Position numbers and translations under genes: made by a program
DNA from: Sipunculus nudus
Lineage: Eukaryota > Annelida > Sipuncula > Golfingiida > Sipunculidae
Assembly: GCA_026874595.1 (NCBI GenBank)
Contig: CM049311.1
Span: 78,814,453 to 78,878,452 of the forward strand
Direction: 5' to 3'
DNA: 64,000 bases
Shown: one piece after another, positions 47,730 through 57,416 of the stretch
Layout of the letters: each line of letters begins with the position of its first letter
How positions within the stretch are numbered: the first letter of the stretch is position 1
The notes under the pieces: generated by a model
Seen by the model: the letters and a program-made list of their open reading frames with translations, nothing else
What the model was told of the DNA's origin: nothing
Databases searched by the model: none

Positions 47730-48894
47730 AGCTGCTCCCGTGGAAAATCCACGGCTCTATCTGATGCATATTAATGTAGGGGCTGATAGGAACTAAACAA
47801 CGCATATTTTAATCCTAAGGTTTTTGCAGAAACATTTTGTCATGTGTTTCACCTATATGATATAAAGATTACTTCTGCTAGAATTCTCCAGGAACACTCT
47901 CTCCCAAAACATTTCTATTCCAGAAATCACACCAAAAAAATTTTTTTATCCTGATAACAACATACGTCCGACAGCTTCATGGCTTGGAAAATATCGTAGA
48001 TACAACGATTGTATAAAGGAGCATTCTACTGTGAAATTATAAGAAAGATGCTTTGTATTAGTTGAAGCCAGGCGACATCGTGAAACACGATGTTTATTCA
48101 GTGTAGTCATTTGAGGGTACAGTCTAAGGCATGTTAATAGACACATGCGTTATTTGTATACACCCGCATACGTCGTTGAAGTCTCTTGTACGCGAAACGT
48201 ATAGCTTCCAATGTAAAAAAAAAAGATAAGCCCAAATATATTCCAACAGTATTAAATTTTTTGTTTAAGTACTGTAAATTGTCATGGAATAAGCAGGTTT
48301 TGATGCAAAATGGACAACTCTCCCAGATAAAAAGAAAGCAGGTAGACATATTTCGATGAAAGCATTTAGCAAGGAAACTACTTCAGCCTTGGTTCGTTGC
48401 ATTGTCTTTCAGCAAATTAACTCAAAATGTAATATACAAATTTTGCTGAAAACTTGTAGAGGGATAGAGTAAAACTGCATCCGTAATCCATTACATTTTT
48501 GGAGGTAATCGGAATCACCATAATAATTTTTTTAAGTGTCATAATCACAATTCCACAAAAGAATAATAATAAGGGATATTCCTTTGTCCCCGAGTAAAGC
48601 CGCCCATTCGTATACAGTAGTTCTGCTTCTCGCCTGGTGAACCCATGTTTCTTAACTATGACAATGTTTTACATGAAACGTGCACGTATAAACGAACGAC
48701 TGATTAGTAGATTCTGGCGGGGATTTCAAAGTTTCCAAGAGACAGAGGATATTTTTTTTCAAACAACTCATAAATCAGCCGAAGTATTAAAACAATGGTT
48801 GTCATGGAAAGATGCTTCTGAATGTATAAAAATTAACATACCTGTAAACCTATAAAACGGTGATCGTGTAAAGGGTCTCAGCTTTGTGTGTCCA
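47730..48894. repeat. low-copy ~1-kb repeat family, copy a
   Basis: It starts with the hairpin word CCGTGGAAAATCCACGG (about 47,739) and is collinear, with divergence, with 62,795-63,700. Shared words are GATATAAAGATTACTT, TTGGTTCGTT, GCCGCCCATTCGTAT and TTCTGC...GGTGAACCCATG. The later part (48,430-48,880) is again similar to 49,050-49,620. Short frames here have no protein resemblance. Confidence 0.65.
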
Positions 48895-49701
48895 CTCAAC
48901 GGAAAGTGCTCCCTATTAAAAGAATCATGTGGACATGTGTTCCGCGCTTGAATTTAAAATCTTTACTTCCTTTTGACAGGGTAAACTGCCTTAACAGGCA
49001 ATATAATGGAAATGGGATTCACTTGGGATTACAGGTCGTCTCCTGAAAAACCGTGACAGGCGAAAATGTTTTTGCTTAACATTTGTAAAGGTTTAGGGTA
49101 AAGGCATATCAATAGTCGATTTCATTTTGGGGGTAATAAGAATCACAACAATATATATTTTCTTATAAACCATTATGACAAAGGACCATTCCTTTCTCCC
49201 CGTGTGGAAGCCACCTATTCGTATTTATTTGTTCTGCCACTCGCAATGTGAACTCGTGTTACTAAAGCATGACGGTGTTCACACATAAAACGCATACACG
49301 TGAACACATGACTGATATTAAAGGAGATTCTGATGGAGGTCTGTACGCCATGGCTACAGATTCTAGTTTGTTATCAATTTAAAGATGTACTGGTAAAATT
49401 TTTCATGTTTCACCGTCCCTACAGACAACGGATCTTAACATGTATATGTAAACCCTCGACCCCACCCACACCCAACCCGAATGATAATTAAGTTGTTGGG
49501 TTTCTTTTGAAAAAAAAAAACTTCATAAAAACATGAATTGGCCGAACTTTTGAAACCATGGTTATCATGGAAAGATATTTTAAATGTATATAAATCAACA
49601 TACCTGTAACCCACAAGAAATTTGTCAAACGATAGTCACACATCTCTGGAATCAGTGCCCAGTGTTGACCAAACTGAAAAGCTCCGCATTGAAAGCGGAG
49701 T
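48895..49701. repeat. low-copy ~1-kb repeat family, copy b, left part
   Basis: ACAGGTCGTCTCCTGAAAAA and GAAGCCACCTATTCGTAT relate it to copy a and to 56,960-57,000. The sequence is interrupted at 49,702 by the 7-kb inverted-end element. Its continuation, with AAAATCTTTACTTCCTTTTG, lies beyond 56,774. The uninterrupted arrangement survives at about 48,903-48,985. Confidence 0.6.
49697..49701. other. 5-bp target duplication, left
   Basis: GGAGT immediately precedes the TGTTACGACCC end. The same 5 bases follow the other end at 56,769-56,773. Confidence 0.7.
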
Positions 49702-49865
49702 TGTTACGACCCATTATGTAATAACCGGCCCATAATGTAATAACGGCCCATATTGTAATAAAAACGACCCATAATGTTATAAACATACCCTACCCATAAT
49801 GTAGTAATACGAGAAGTGGGAAAAACGGCCAATATTGTTATAACACATGTTTAAGCTCAAGAATA
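49702..49865 (+). repeat. left inverted end with tandem subrepeats
   Basis: Successive ACGACCCAT...TAATAA, CGGCCCATAATGTAATAA and CGGCCCATATTGTAATAA units run to about 49,800, then degenerate GGCCAATATTGTTATAA words follow. Confidence 0.85.
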
Positions 49866-50119
49866 ATCCCAAATCTAACAGGCGAAATGTCGTTTGAGAA
49901 TACCTTCTAAAATGACAGCCATTTTGGTTTCTCATTAGTATTAGTGCAGTCATAACGGAAATCCAGTGAATCAGTCAACATTTATGTTGTCTACGTAAAT
50001 TTGACATGAATTTAATCATAATCTTCTAAACTTCATTTTTTACAATATCTTTCCTTTCTGCACCTTTTAGCCCCCACCATGCTGATTTCAGTAAAGGTGA
50101 GGTAAAGTCAGTACAATGT

Positions 50120-50294
50120 TACTCATTTATTATCACGGTATTGGCCATTATTATAATATTGGCCGTTTTTACAACAAAATAGGCCATTTCTACTACAATT
50201 ATGACTATTGTTACGATATGGGACGGTTACGGTTATTACAATATGAGTGTGAATCATGAACGTAATAAAAACCGTCCCATATTGTAATAACGGC

Positions 50295-50297
<3 letters not shown>
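50120..50297. repeat. internal copies of the subterminal words
   Basis: TATTGGCCATTATTATAATA, GATATGGGACGGTTACGG and CCGTCCCATATTGTAATAAC occur in both orientations. With 49,702-49,865 they could outline a smaller nested element. Confidence 0.6.

Positions 50298-50378
<81 letters not shown>
50297..50378. repeat. (AT)n followed by (AG)n
   Basis: A pure AT tract (50,297-50,340) abuts a pure AG tract (50,341-50,378). Confidence 0.95.
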
Positions 50379-50380
<2 letters not shown>

Positions 50381-51170
50381 CTAAACCCCTAACAACAGGC
50401 CAACGGAATGGGGTGAGGCATATTGCTCAGATTCATTTCGTAAATGGCGACATTTCTGTATTTCTTTGAGGCCACGACATTTACATAATGATATGAATTG
50501 TAATTAGCAAAAATAGTAAATAGCAATATAGCGCATGACTAAGTAACTGTGAAGCAAACTTTACTCCTTTCCCACAAATTTACTAATACCGATCATTTGT
50601 GGGTAACCGGGGGGGGGGGGGGGGCTGGTGTTAGACCGTGAGGAGTGGGGTTGGGGTAGCGGGTAGGGTGGATCGAGAAGGCTGAGGGAGGCTTCACTTG
50701 CGATCCCTCGGCGATTGTAAACATCTGGTTTTACATGAATTGTACAAATAATTGTTATAATTACTGGGAGGCACTCTCCATGGCTCAGCTGGTGGCGTTC
50801 GGTCTTTATAGGTCTTTATAGTTGTTCGTCGATCCTTTAGGTAGACAAAATAACTGTCAGTCTTATAGTGCTTCAGTATAACATATCAAGATAGGTCTTG
50901 AAAAAGTTTTGTTTTGTTTTTATACTACACTACTGAGTTAAACCTTATCTGTAGAACGTTTCTGAGTTTGAAGGAATAAGGTATATATTTTTTTGTGGAT
51001 ACAACCGCTTCTTTAACTAATCTTAACCTGTTTGCATATTTGCATAAATCTATTTCGCACTGACATTTAAATTTTCTTTTTATATTTTAAACAAGAATTA
51101 AAATAAAATGTTTACAAAATTAGAGTTTTGAAGGTTTATCTGATAAAATTGTCAACATATTTACATTTTG

Positions 51171-51224
<54 letters not shown>

Positions 51225-51346
51225 AGTATATTAGCTTTAATGGACTCCTAAATCCTAGAAATTTACCCTGGAGAAGGTGTTTTCTGCAAACCAAAATTAC
51301 ATTCAATACCTGTTTTTTGTTGGGTTTTATACAGACGCCAACAACC

Positions 51347-51421
<75 letters not shown>

Positions 51422-51624
51422 TTTTAAAAATTATCCTGTAAATACTTTATCATCACATTTAGACACTGATTCAACAAAAGGATAAACGTGAATCATTGCC
51501 ATATTTCGCTGATATAAGCTTGGTCACAGTTTTAAACAGTTAGTTATTATGTATATCCATTGGTTTTTCATACTTGTATGTTCACTTACACATTCGTGTC
51601 ACTAGAAGTCAATATTTGAATTGC
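50379..51624. other. AT-rich interior with G16 and two (TA)n tracts
   Basis: A G16 run lies at 50,609-50,624. TA tracts lie at about 51,174-51,222 and 51,348-51,418. The 99-codon frame through the TA tracts reads YIYI strings and is not a gene. A short direct duplication GGTCTTTATAGGTCTTTATA is near 50,800. Confidence 0.7.
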
Positions 51625-51627
51625 CTA

Positions 51628-51657
51628 ATTTATTTATTTATTTATTTATTTATTTAT
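51628..51657 (-). repeat. (TTTA)n 3' tail of retrotransposon B
   Basis: About seven TTTA repeats directly abut the conserved 3' end. They read AAAT on the element's sense strand. Confidence 0.85.
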
Positions 51658-51997
51658 AATACATATTTAACCAGGATAGCCTATTCAGCAAAAGCTGTTT
51701 TTCAATAGGGTCCTGGTCTAGATGATATAGATAAGTACACAGATAAAAAAGCAAATATGAAAGAACTGAAACTAAAATACATGCATACATAAAAAACAGT
51801 TATACATACATGGTTTAAAATGATCATAGAAAAAAAATTCTTAAATGATATACACGAATATTGAGTAAATAAATTTAAATAAGAGGCCTGACTAAAAATT
51901 AAAACATGTAAGATCGTGATTTCACAATAAATATATTACATAATGACACAGTAATATAGGTAATGAATACAAAGACGAAAAGGCACCTGTGAACAAG

Positions 51998-54979
51998 CTA
52001 TGAAAAATTATATGGCATAAATTGCTTGTACAATGATTTAAACTGGCAGAGACTGGTTGCAGATTTGACACTTACAGGTAAAGAATTCCAGTGGATGGGA
52101 CCAGCATATGCAAGACTTGCTTTGAAGGATTCTCTGTTTGGTTTAGGTAATGATAAATTGAAGCCCTGAGAAAAACGAGTATTATATGCACTATTAACAC
52201 GGCTGAACGTATGCGTAAGAGAGGGAGGGACATTACCAGACAAACATTTAAAGACCATTAAAGAAACAAAATATTGGTATCTCTGTTTAACATTCATCCA
52301 ATCCAATTTTGCAATCAATGATGTAGAGGATATATTGGTATCATAAGTTTTAGTAACGATTCTAGCAGCTCTATTTTGAAGTTTTTGGAGTTGTAATAAA
52401 TACGTTTTGGAGGAATTACCCCAGACAGATATACAATAATCAATGTGACTCTGAATTAAGGCATTGTAAAGTGTGTTTAAGCTAAAGACATCTAAGGTTT
52501 TACTTAATCTGAAAAGGAGACCTAGTTTTGATACTATTTTGTCGCACACCAGTTGAATATGTTTTTTCCATGTAAGACCAGCGTCGATGATAACACCTAA
52601 AAGCTTTGTGTGGTCAACCGGCATCACTGTAATGTTATCCATGGAGATGTTCAGTTGATTTCCATTGGTTTTAGACTTGGGGCCAAATAATATGAATGAT
52701 GATTTTTGGGGATTTATACTCAGTCGATTCTCTCTAAACCATTTAAGTGCAATTTCGAGATTTACTTGTAATGACTCTATAGCTTTAGCGGCTGAATTCG
52801 CTGAAGAATAAATTGAAATATCATCAGCATAAATGACGCATTTCTCACTGAGGAACATTGGAAGATCATTTAGATAAAAAAGGAAAAATATAGGTCCAAG
52901 GACAGTGCCCTGTGGGGTACCTATGTCCAAGGTGCGTGGTTCTGAAAGCAATCCATTAGAATAAACCACTTGCTTACGATTAGACAGGTAGTTTTCGAAC
53001 CACATAAGCGGTATACCTTTTATGCCATAGTCGCTCATTTTTGTAAGTAAGACAGTATGATCAAGGCTATCAAAACCTTTTTTTACATCGAGGAAACATG
53101 CGGCGGTAACATTATTGTTATTAAGACTGATTAAGCATTCGTCAATTATGCTGTGCAAGGCAAATGAAGTTGAACGATTAGGAAGATAAGCGAATTGTTT
53201 ATCCGAAAACAGATTATTACTTTCAAAAAACGTGATGAGGCGCGATTTAACGAATTGTTCTATTATTTTTGGCACATGGCCTATAACTGAGATCGGTCGG
53301 TAGTTATTTGGATCATCCTTACATCCAGATCCTTTGTATATAGGAGTGATCCTAGCGGTCTTCCAATCTGCTGGAAACTCGCCGGTTTGAAGTGAGATGT
53401 TAAATATGTGGGCTAATGGAGCTGAAATATAAGGTGCGGCTATCTTAAGGATAAATCCTGACATTCCCAGTATATCTTCTTTCATACTGGAGTTTACTTT
53501 CAACAACTGTGATAAAACAAATTGACTCGAAACTGAATTAAAATCAAAAGATTCCAAATTCGGGTTACCAATATGATCGCAGGTAAATATTGTTTTCGGA
53601 AATTTATCGTTAATATTTTTTCCAACAGAAGTAAAGTAATGGTTAAATTTATCAGGGTCAATCTTTCCGCTTTCTTTATTCGAGGAGGTTTTCGAAGGCA
53701 GTATGTGTTTTAAAGCTTTCCACACACAACCAGGGTTGGAGCCATTTTTTTGTATCAGCGTGGCATAATACTGGCTACGAGTGGATCTGATAAGATTTGT
53801 AACATAATTTCGCTGATGTCGGTACGCAGACCAGTCATTACTGTGATTTGTTCTTAATGCGTTCCGATGTGCATAATCACGCAAGTGAATCTCATTAAGT
53901 AAATCATTATTGAACCATTTATTTTCGCGAGCTTTGGTGCGACGTCGAATAAAAGGCGCGTTGTTATTGGAAATTCTCAGAAATTCATAGCGCCACATTT
54001 CCCAGGCTAAGTTTACATCAGAAAGTTGCATAATTCTTGAAAAAAAATTGGATTTCGATAATTCATCGATAAATTTGTATTCATTGAATTTACGAAGGGT
54101 ACGGTAATATCCGGATTTTGTAACTGTGACCCTAGGTGGTCTATTCAAAACGGTAGTCACAAGAAAATGATCACTTATACATAAAGGATGAACTTTCACA
54201 TTTGAATGCATGCTAGGATGTGAAGAAAATATCAAGTCGATCATTGTAGAGGTGAGCTGAGTAATACGAGTAGGCTCTGTTACAAGTTGTTTAAGACCTA
54301 AGATTTTTTCGAGCAAGTCCAGTTTACTAGCAATATAAGTTTCAGAGCGTAAGCAGTCTACATTGAAATCGCCAAGTAATACAACACGTTTGAATGAGTT
54401 AAGGGCAGAAGCAAGTAAATCGAGTAATTCATCAATGTAACTGGAACTGGAATTAGGCGTTCTATATATAGAACCGATTAAGACCGGTTTTCTCCCCAAA
54501 ATTATTTTAACCCATACACATTCAACGACATTTGAGTTTAAAGTGACCAACTCCGGTTTTAACGACGATAACACATACGTGAGAACTCCTCCGCCATGCC
54601 GATTCCTGTCTGATCTAAAAATCGTATAATCATCAATTTGTATCTCTGAATCAAAAACGTGGTTATCTAACCATGATTCTGTTAATGATAAAACATGAGG
54701 GTTTAAACTAGAACACAAGAGGCGAATCTCCTCTATTTTGGGTAGCAAACTACGAACGTTAAGATGACCTAATATGGTACCCTGGTTAGCTAGTCGATAT
54801 TGCTTAAAATCAGAATATATACTTGGGTTTTGAGACAAAATAGAAGGAAGAGAGGGTGGAATTTCATTATCGGGTGTAACTGGTTTGGTGCTAGGTAATG
54901 CTTGATAAATATCTGATAAGTGAGAGCTTGTTTGTTCTGTAATACAAACGTTAGGACTTATAACCTGATCAGAGTACAC
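51998..54979 (-). CDS. ORF2 of retrotransposon B: endonuclease/reverse transcriptase
   Basis: 993 residues, no internal stop. APE-type endonuclease at about 65-275: LNVRS (73-77), catalytic TESWL (100-104), HGGG (128-131), GDFN (203-206) and SDH (269-271). Reverse transcriptase at about 535-800: TARITPIYKG (541-550), NYRPISV (559-565), palm motif LDVKKGFDSLDH (630-641), GTPQGTVLGP (687-696) and catalytic YADD (717-720). The C-terminal region has HIDYCISVWGN and LQNRAARIVTK. All catalytic residues I know are present. It follows the esterase frame by about 33 bases. The first Met was taken as the start, and an ORF1-linked start is possible. It would act in target-primed reverse transcription in the nucleus. 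Confidence 0.92.
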   Translation of the reverse strand: MYSDQVISPNVCITEQTSSHLSDIYQALPSTKPVTPDNEIPPSLPSILSQNPSIYSDFKQYRLANQGTILGHLNVRSLLPKIEEIRLLCSSLNPHVLSLTESWLDNHVFDSEIQIDDYTIFRSDRNRHGGGVLTYVLSSLKPELVTLNSNVVECVWVKIILGRKPVLIGSIYRTPNSSSSYIDELLDLLASALNSFKRVVLLGDFNVDCLRSETYIASKLDLLEKILGLKQLVTEPTRITQLTSTMIDLIFSSHPSMHSNVKVHPLCISDHFLVTTVLNRPPRVTVTKSGYYRTLRKFNEYKFIDELSKSNFFSRIMQLSDVNLAWEMWRYEFLRISNNNAPFIRRRTKARENKWFNNDLLNEIHLRDYAHRNALRTNHSNDWSAYRHQRNYVTNLIRSTRSQYYATLIQKNGSNPGCVWKALKHILPSKTSSNKESGKIDPDKFNHYFTSVGKNINDKFPKTIFTCDHIGNPNLESFDFNSVSSQFVLSQLLKVNSSMKEDILGMSGFILKIAAPYISAPLAHIFNISLQTGEFPADWKTARITPIYKGSGCKDDPNNYRPISVIGHVPKIIEQFVKSRLITFFESNNLFSDKQFAYLPNRSTSFALHSIIDECLISLNNNNVTAACFLDVKKGFDSLDHTVLLTKMSDYGIKGIPLMWFENYLSNRKQVVYSNGLLSEPRTLDIGTPQGTVLGPIFFLFYLNDLPMFLSEKCVIYADDISIYSSANSAAKAIESLQVNLEIALKWFRENRLSINPQKSSFILFGPKSKTNGNQLNISMDNITVMPVDHTKLLGVIIDAGLTWKKHIQLVCDKIVSKLGLLFRLSKTLDVFSLNTLYNALIQSHIDYCISVWGNSSKTYLLQLQKLQNRAARIVTKTYDTNISSTSLIAKLDWMNVKQRYQYFVSLMVFKCLSGNVPPSLTHTFSRVNSAYNTRFSQGFNLSLPKPNRESFKASLAYAGPIHWNSLPVSVKSATSLCQFKSLYKQFMPYNFS

Positions 54980-55011
54980 ATATACTGAATTCCTTAGTAA
55001 ATAATCATCTG

Positions 55012-55752
55012 TTATATGGATGTTTTTGTTTGATCTCCGTGAAAATTTTGAGATTCCATTAGGCTGTCTTCACTAGTGTACATCGATTTTTGAAAATATC
55101 GAACGCTAGAGGCGATTTGTCCGGTCATTGCAATTGTGCCGAATTTACTAAAATGTATACCATCATATCGATAGTAAGACCTTTTCAAAGGTGGTGAGCA
55201 GTCACAAAATATGATATTCTCAAGGGATTCACATCTCTTTCTCAGTTCATTGTTTATAATGGTGATTTTTCTATTTACAATGCTGTCATGTAAATATTTA
55301 GGGATTGCCAAACTGACAATTTTACAGTTGGTGCTGCTTCTAGTGTTTTGCAGCATGTCAGTATATTTGTTAACAAAGGTTAGGGTGTCATCACGATAAA
55401 CGTTGTTTGTGCCTACTTGAACCACTAAACAATCATCATTTGACAAATCTTTTGCAGTTTTTGGTAGTTTGGACAAAGCATTATCAAGTGTGAGCCCACT
55501 AGTACTTAACACAGAAATTTTCTTGTCACATAAATGGTTAGCCACACTGGAATAGGAGTCTCTCACTAAGGAATCACCAAATATTAAGACACGACTTTTT
55601 GATTGAATATCAATAAGTCCATTTGTATTGACATAAGCGGAAGAACTTGACTCTGCTGAGCTTTGTAGACCAAGGTCTTCTGTAGGTGTTGCTTTGTTAG
55701 TGTCACCATTTTTTTTGTTTCTCTGCGTGATAAGGTACAGGGAAGGTCTCGT
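55012..55752 (-). CDS. SGNH esterase domain of ORF1, retrotransposon B
   Basis: An open frame from about 55,752 to 55,012. The hydrolase blocks are VLIFGDSLVRDS (GDS nucleophile), the STSGLTL glycine, VGTNN, and YDGIHFSKFG (the Asp/His pair), so the catalytic set looks complete. No ATG lies near the start of the frame; the region before GDS is a Ser-rich linker. It overlaps the PHD frame by about 50 bases at the A8 run (55,709-55,716). In element A the two domains share one frame, so this is probably the second half of one ORF1 protein, cut off by a one-base length change in the A run, or read by frameshifting. Confidence 0.8.
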   Translation of the reverse strand, partial: TRPSLYLITQRNKKNGDTNKATPTEDLGLQSSAESSSSAYVNTNGLIDIQSKSRVLIFGDSLVRDSYSSVANHLCDKKISVLSTSGLTLDNALSKLPKTAKDLSNDDCLVVQVGTNNVYRDDTLTFVNKYTDMLQNTRSSTNCKIVSLAIPKYLHDSIVNRKITIINNELRKRCESLENIIFCDCSPPLKRSYYRYDGIHFSKFGTIAMTGQIASSVRYFQKSMYTSEDSLMESQNFHGDQTKTSI

Positions 55753-56509
55753 TCAAAGATGGCCAGTCGTCACAAGAAGTGTTCGCTCTATTAGCAGAAG
55801 AATTATCACGTTTTCTGATAGTCCCAGTAGAGTGACGTCTTGAGTGGGATGATACAACTTCAGACCAGGCTTGTTTGTTTGATGAATCCTGCAGAGTTGT
55901 CGACATGTTAGGTCTCTCACTGGAGGTTTTGGATATACTATGGTTCAATTCTGCACATTTACAGGATTTGTCAGACAATTCTCGGAGGAGTTTTTCAGTA
56001 GTTGACTGTACTTTAAGACATTCTTGTAATTCTTCTTTCATTAATTTGTTTTCCTGTCTGAGGGACTGAAGTTCACAAAGAATATGTTTAAGTTGCGTTG
56101 GGATGTTTCGGCAGTTTTTACAATTCCATATCAGGCCTTCATCCCCAGGCTGTATGTTCATACATGTCAAGTGAAACCAGTTGTTACAAGAACAACACCT
56201 GATCATCTCTCCCTGTGAGATATTGTTGTGTTTACAGTTGCGAATATCACATATTAGATTGTTTTGTGAGTCATCTGTTGACGTATCAATGGTAATATCG
56301 CTGCTCTTGCACTGAGGAGAGGGGTTGTCAACATTTTGTGACGGAGCAGAGATTTGGTTATTTTTGTTGCCATAAACGTTTGGCCATTTTTTATTTGCAC
56401 ACTGTGAACAGTATAGATCATCATCGATTCTTATTCGAACACTGGCATTTTTCTTATTACAGTTCACACATTTGCTATGTTTGTTTGGCTTTGTCATGAT
56501 TGAAGTCAC
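55703..56509 (-). CDS. ORF1 N-terminal part: PHD zinc finger and coiled coil, retrotransposon B
   Basis: 268 residues. An N-terminal zinc-binding pair CVNC (14-17) and CSQC (34-37) is followed by a PHD finger (about 87-133: CDIRNC, CCSC, WFHLTC, NCKNC). A coiled-coil stretch (about 140-185, LQSLRQENKLMKEELQECLK) and a basic Ser/Arg tail (SHSRRHSTGTIRKRDNSS) come next. The frame ends KQKKW-stop just after the A8 run. PHD plus esterase ORF1 proteins are known from CR1-like elements and are thought to bind RNA or chromatin. Start: first Met; Met5 is equally possible. Confidence 0.8.
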   Translation of the reverse strand: MTSIMTKPNKHSKCVNCNKKNASVRIRIDDDLYCSQCANKKWPNVYGNKNNQISAPSQNVDNPSPQCKSSDITIDTSTDDSQNNLICDIRNCKHNNISQGEMIRCCSCNNWFHLTCMNIQPGDEGLIWNCKNCRNIPTQLKHILCELQSLRQENKLMKEELQECLKVQSTTEKLLRELSDKSCKCAELNHSISKTSSERPNMSTTLQDSSNKQAWSEVVSSHSRRHSTGTIRKRDNSSANRANTSCDDWPSLNETFPVPYHAEKQKKW

Positions 56510-56559
56510 GGGGAAGACGATTTGCGTGAAGTTAATTTGCGTGAAATTTTAATTTTAAA

Positions 56560-56768
56560 ATAATTGCCGTTTTATCCACCTGCGATTTTATTACAATATG
56601 GGTCGTTTAACCAACTTGCGATTTTATTACAATATGGGCAGGGTATGATTATTACAATATGGGCCGTTTTTATTACATTATGGGCCGTTATTACATTATG
56701 GGTCGTTTTTATTACAATATGGGCCGTTATTACATTTTGGGCCGGTTATTACATTATGGGTCGTAACA
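56560..56768 (-). repeat. right inverted end with tandem subrepeats
   Basis: Two 43-bp GCGATTTTATTACAATATGG units are followed by TTATTACAATATGGGCCGTT-type units, ending ATTATGGGTCGTAACA. The last 100 bases are the inverted counterpart of 49,702-49,800. Confidence 0.85.
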
Positions 56769-56773
56769 GGAGT
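56769..56773. other. 5-bp target duplication, right
   Basis: GGAGT, identical to 49,697-49,701. Confidence 0.7.
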
Positions 56774-57010
56774 AATGTGGTCTTTGGATTAAAAATCTTT
56801 ACTTCCTTTTGAGAAAGAAAAATCGTTTAGAGGTCTTACAATTGATATGGGGGATCAATGGGGATTATAGTGGACCCGCATGACCGCATATTGCACGGAA
56901 ATGCCTTTTGGGCAGGACATGCGCTCTCGCCACGGTCTAAACAGGCCAGTGAAAATCCATGAGGCGCCACCTGAAAAAGCGTCACAGGCGTGGAGGACCT
57001 TGCAGCTCAA
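56774..57010. repeat. low-copy ~1-kb repeat family, copy b, right part
   Basis: AATCTTTACTTCCTTTTGAG and CCTGAAAAAGCGTCACAGGC match 48,960-49,080, restoring the sequence interrupted at 49,701. Confidence 0.6.
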
Positions 57011-57416
57011 CAGAAATAGGAGCACCTAATTGGGAAAATATTAAAATTATTAATTATTCAGTTTAATAGGGCATAATCCCTTAAAATAAAACAAACTTGT
57101 CCTAAAGGAGCACACCACCGATACGTCTGCCGAATTTGGAGAGTCAATCAGAACGGAAGCAAGTAAACCGTGGTCTAGAAAAACCCAACTCCGCAATAAT
57201 TATATGGATTTTATTACACATCTTACATCACTTACAGTAACACTTTCATTTACAGACTGTTACTCTACCAATGTACTAGTGCAAATCCTAACAAATGCCT
57301 TGTGCTCTCGGGGATGCACTTAAAAGATATGAATAAAAAAAATAACGTGTACGATTCTACGTCTATGAAATAAGACCATGTGAAAATGAGTGCTTATATC
57401 GGTTAGCCTATTAAGG
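57011..57416. other. intergenic DNA, no feature recognised
   Basis: AT-rich, no open frame of note. Confidence 0.5.

Larger units (their letters stand above)
51628..56540 (-). mobile_element. CR1-superclade non-LTR retrotransposon B, nearly intact
   Basis: Minus-strand element with ORF1 (PHD, then SGNH esterase in a shifted frame) and an intact 993-codon ORF2. Its 3' end (CAGGACCCTATTGAAAAACA...) is shared with element A and is followed by a (TTTA)n tail at 51,628-51,657 (AAAT on the transcript strand), typical of CR1/L2-like elements. The 5' UTR appears only about 50 bases long before the inverted-end subrepeats start. Better preserved than element A, so a younger insertion. The short 5' UTR may mean 5' truncation. 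Confidence 0.85.
49702..56768. mobile_element. 7,067-bp element with inverted ends, containing a CR1-like retrotransposon
   Basis: Both ends are inverted copies starting TGTTACGACCCAT(T/A)ATGT and continuing as tandem GGCCCATATTGTAATAA words for over 100 bases. A 5-bp GGAGT duplication flanks it, and a related uninterrupted sequence exists at 48,903-48,985. TGT...ACA ends with a 4-6-bp duplication recall integrase-type elements such as Ginger, which is inference. No integrase is visible. The interior holds more subterminal words (50,120-50,297), microsatellites and CR1-like element B, probably a nested insertion. Alternatively two separate miniature elements flank the retrotransposon, but the matching duplication argues against that. 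Confidence 0.65.

Noticed and set aside
51128-51427. YIYIYI membrane-like 99-codon frame
   Set aside because: Translation of TA microsatellites.
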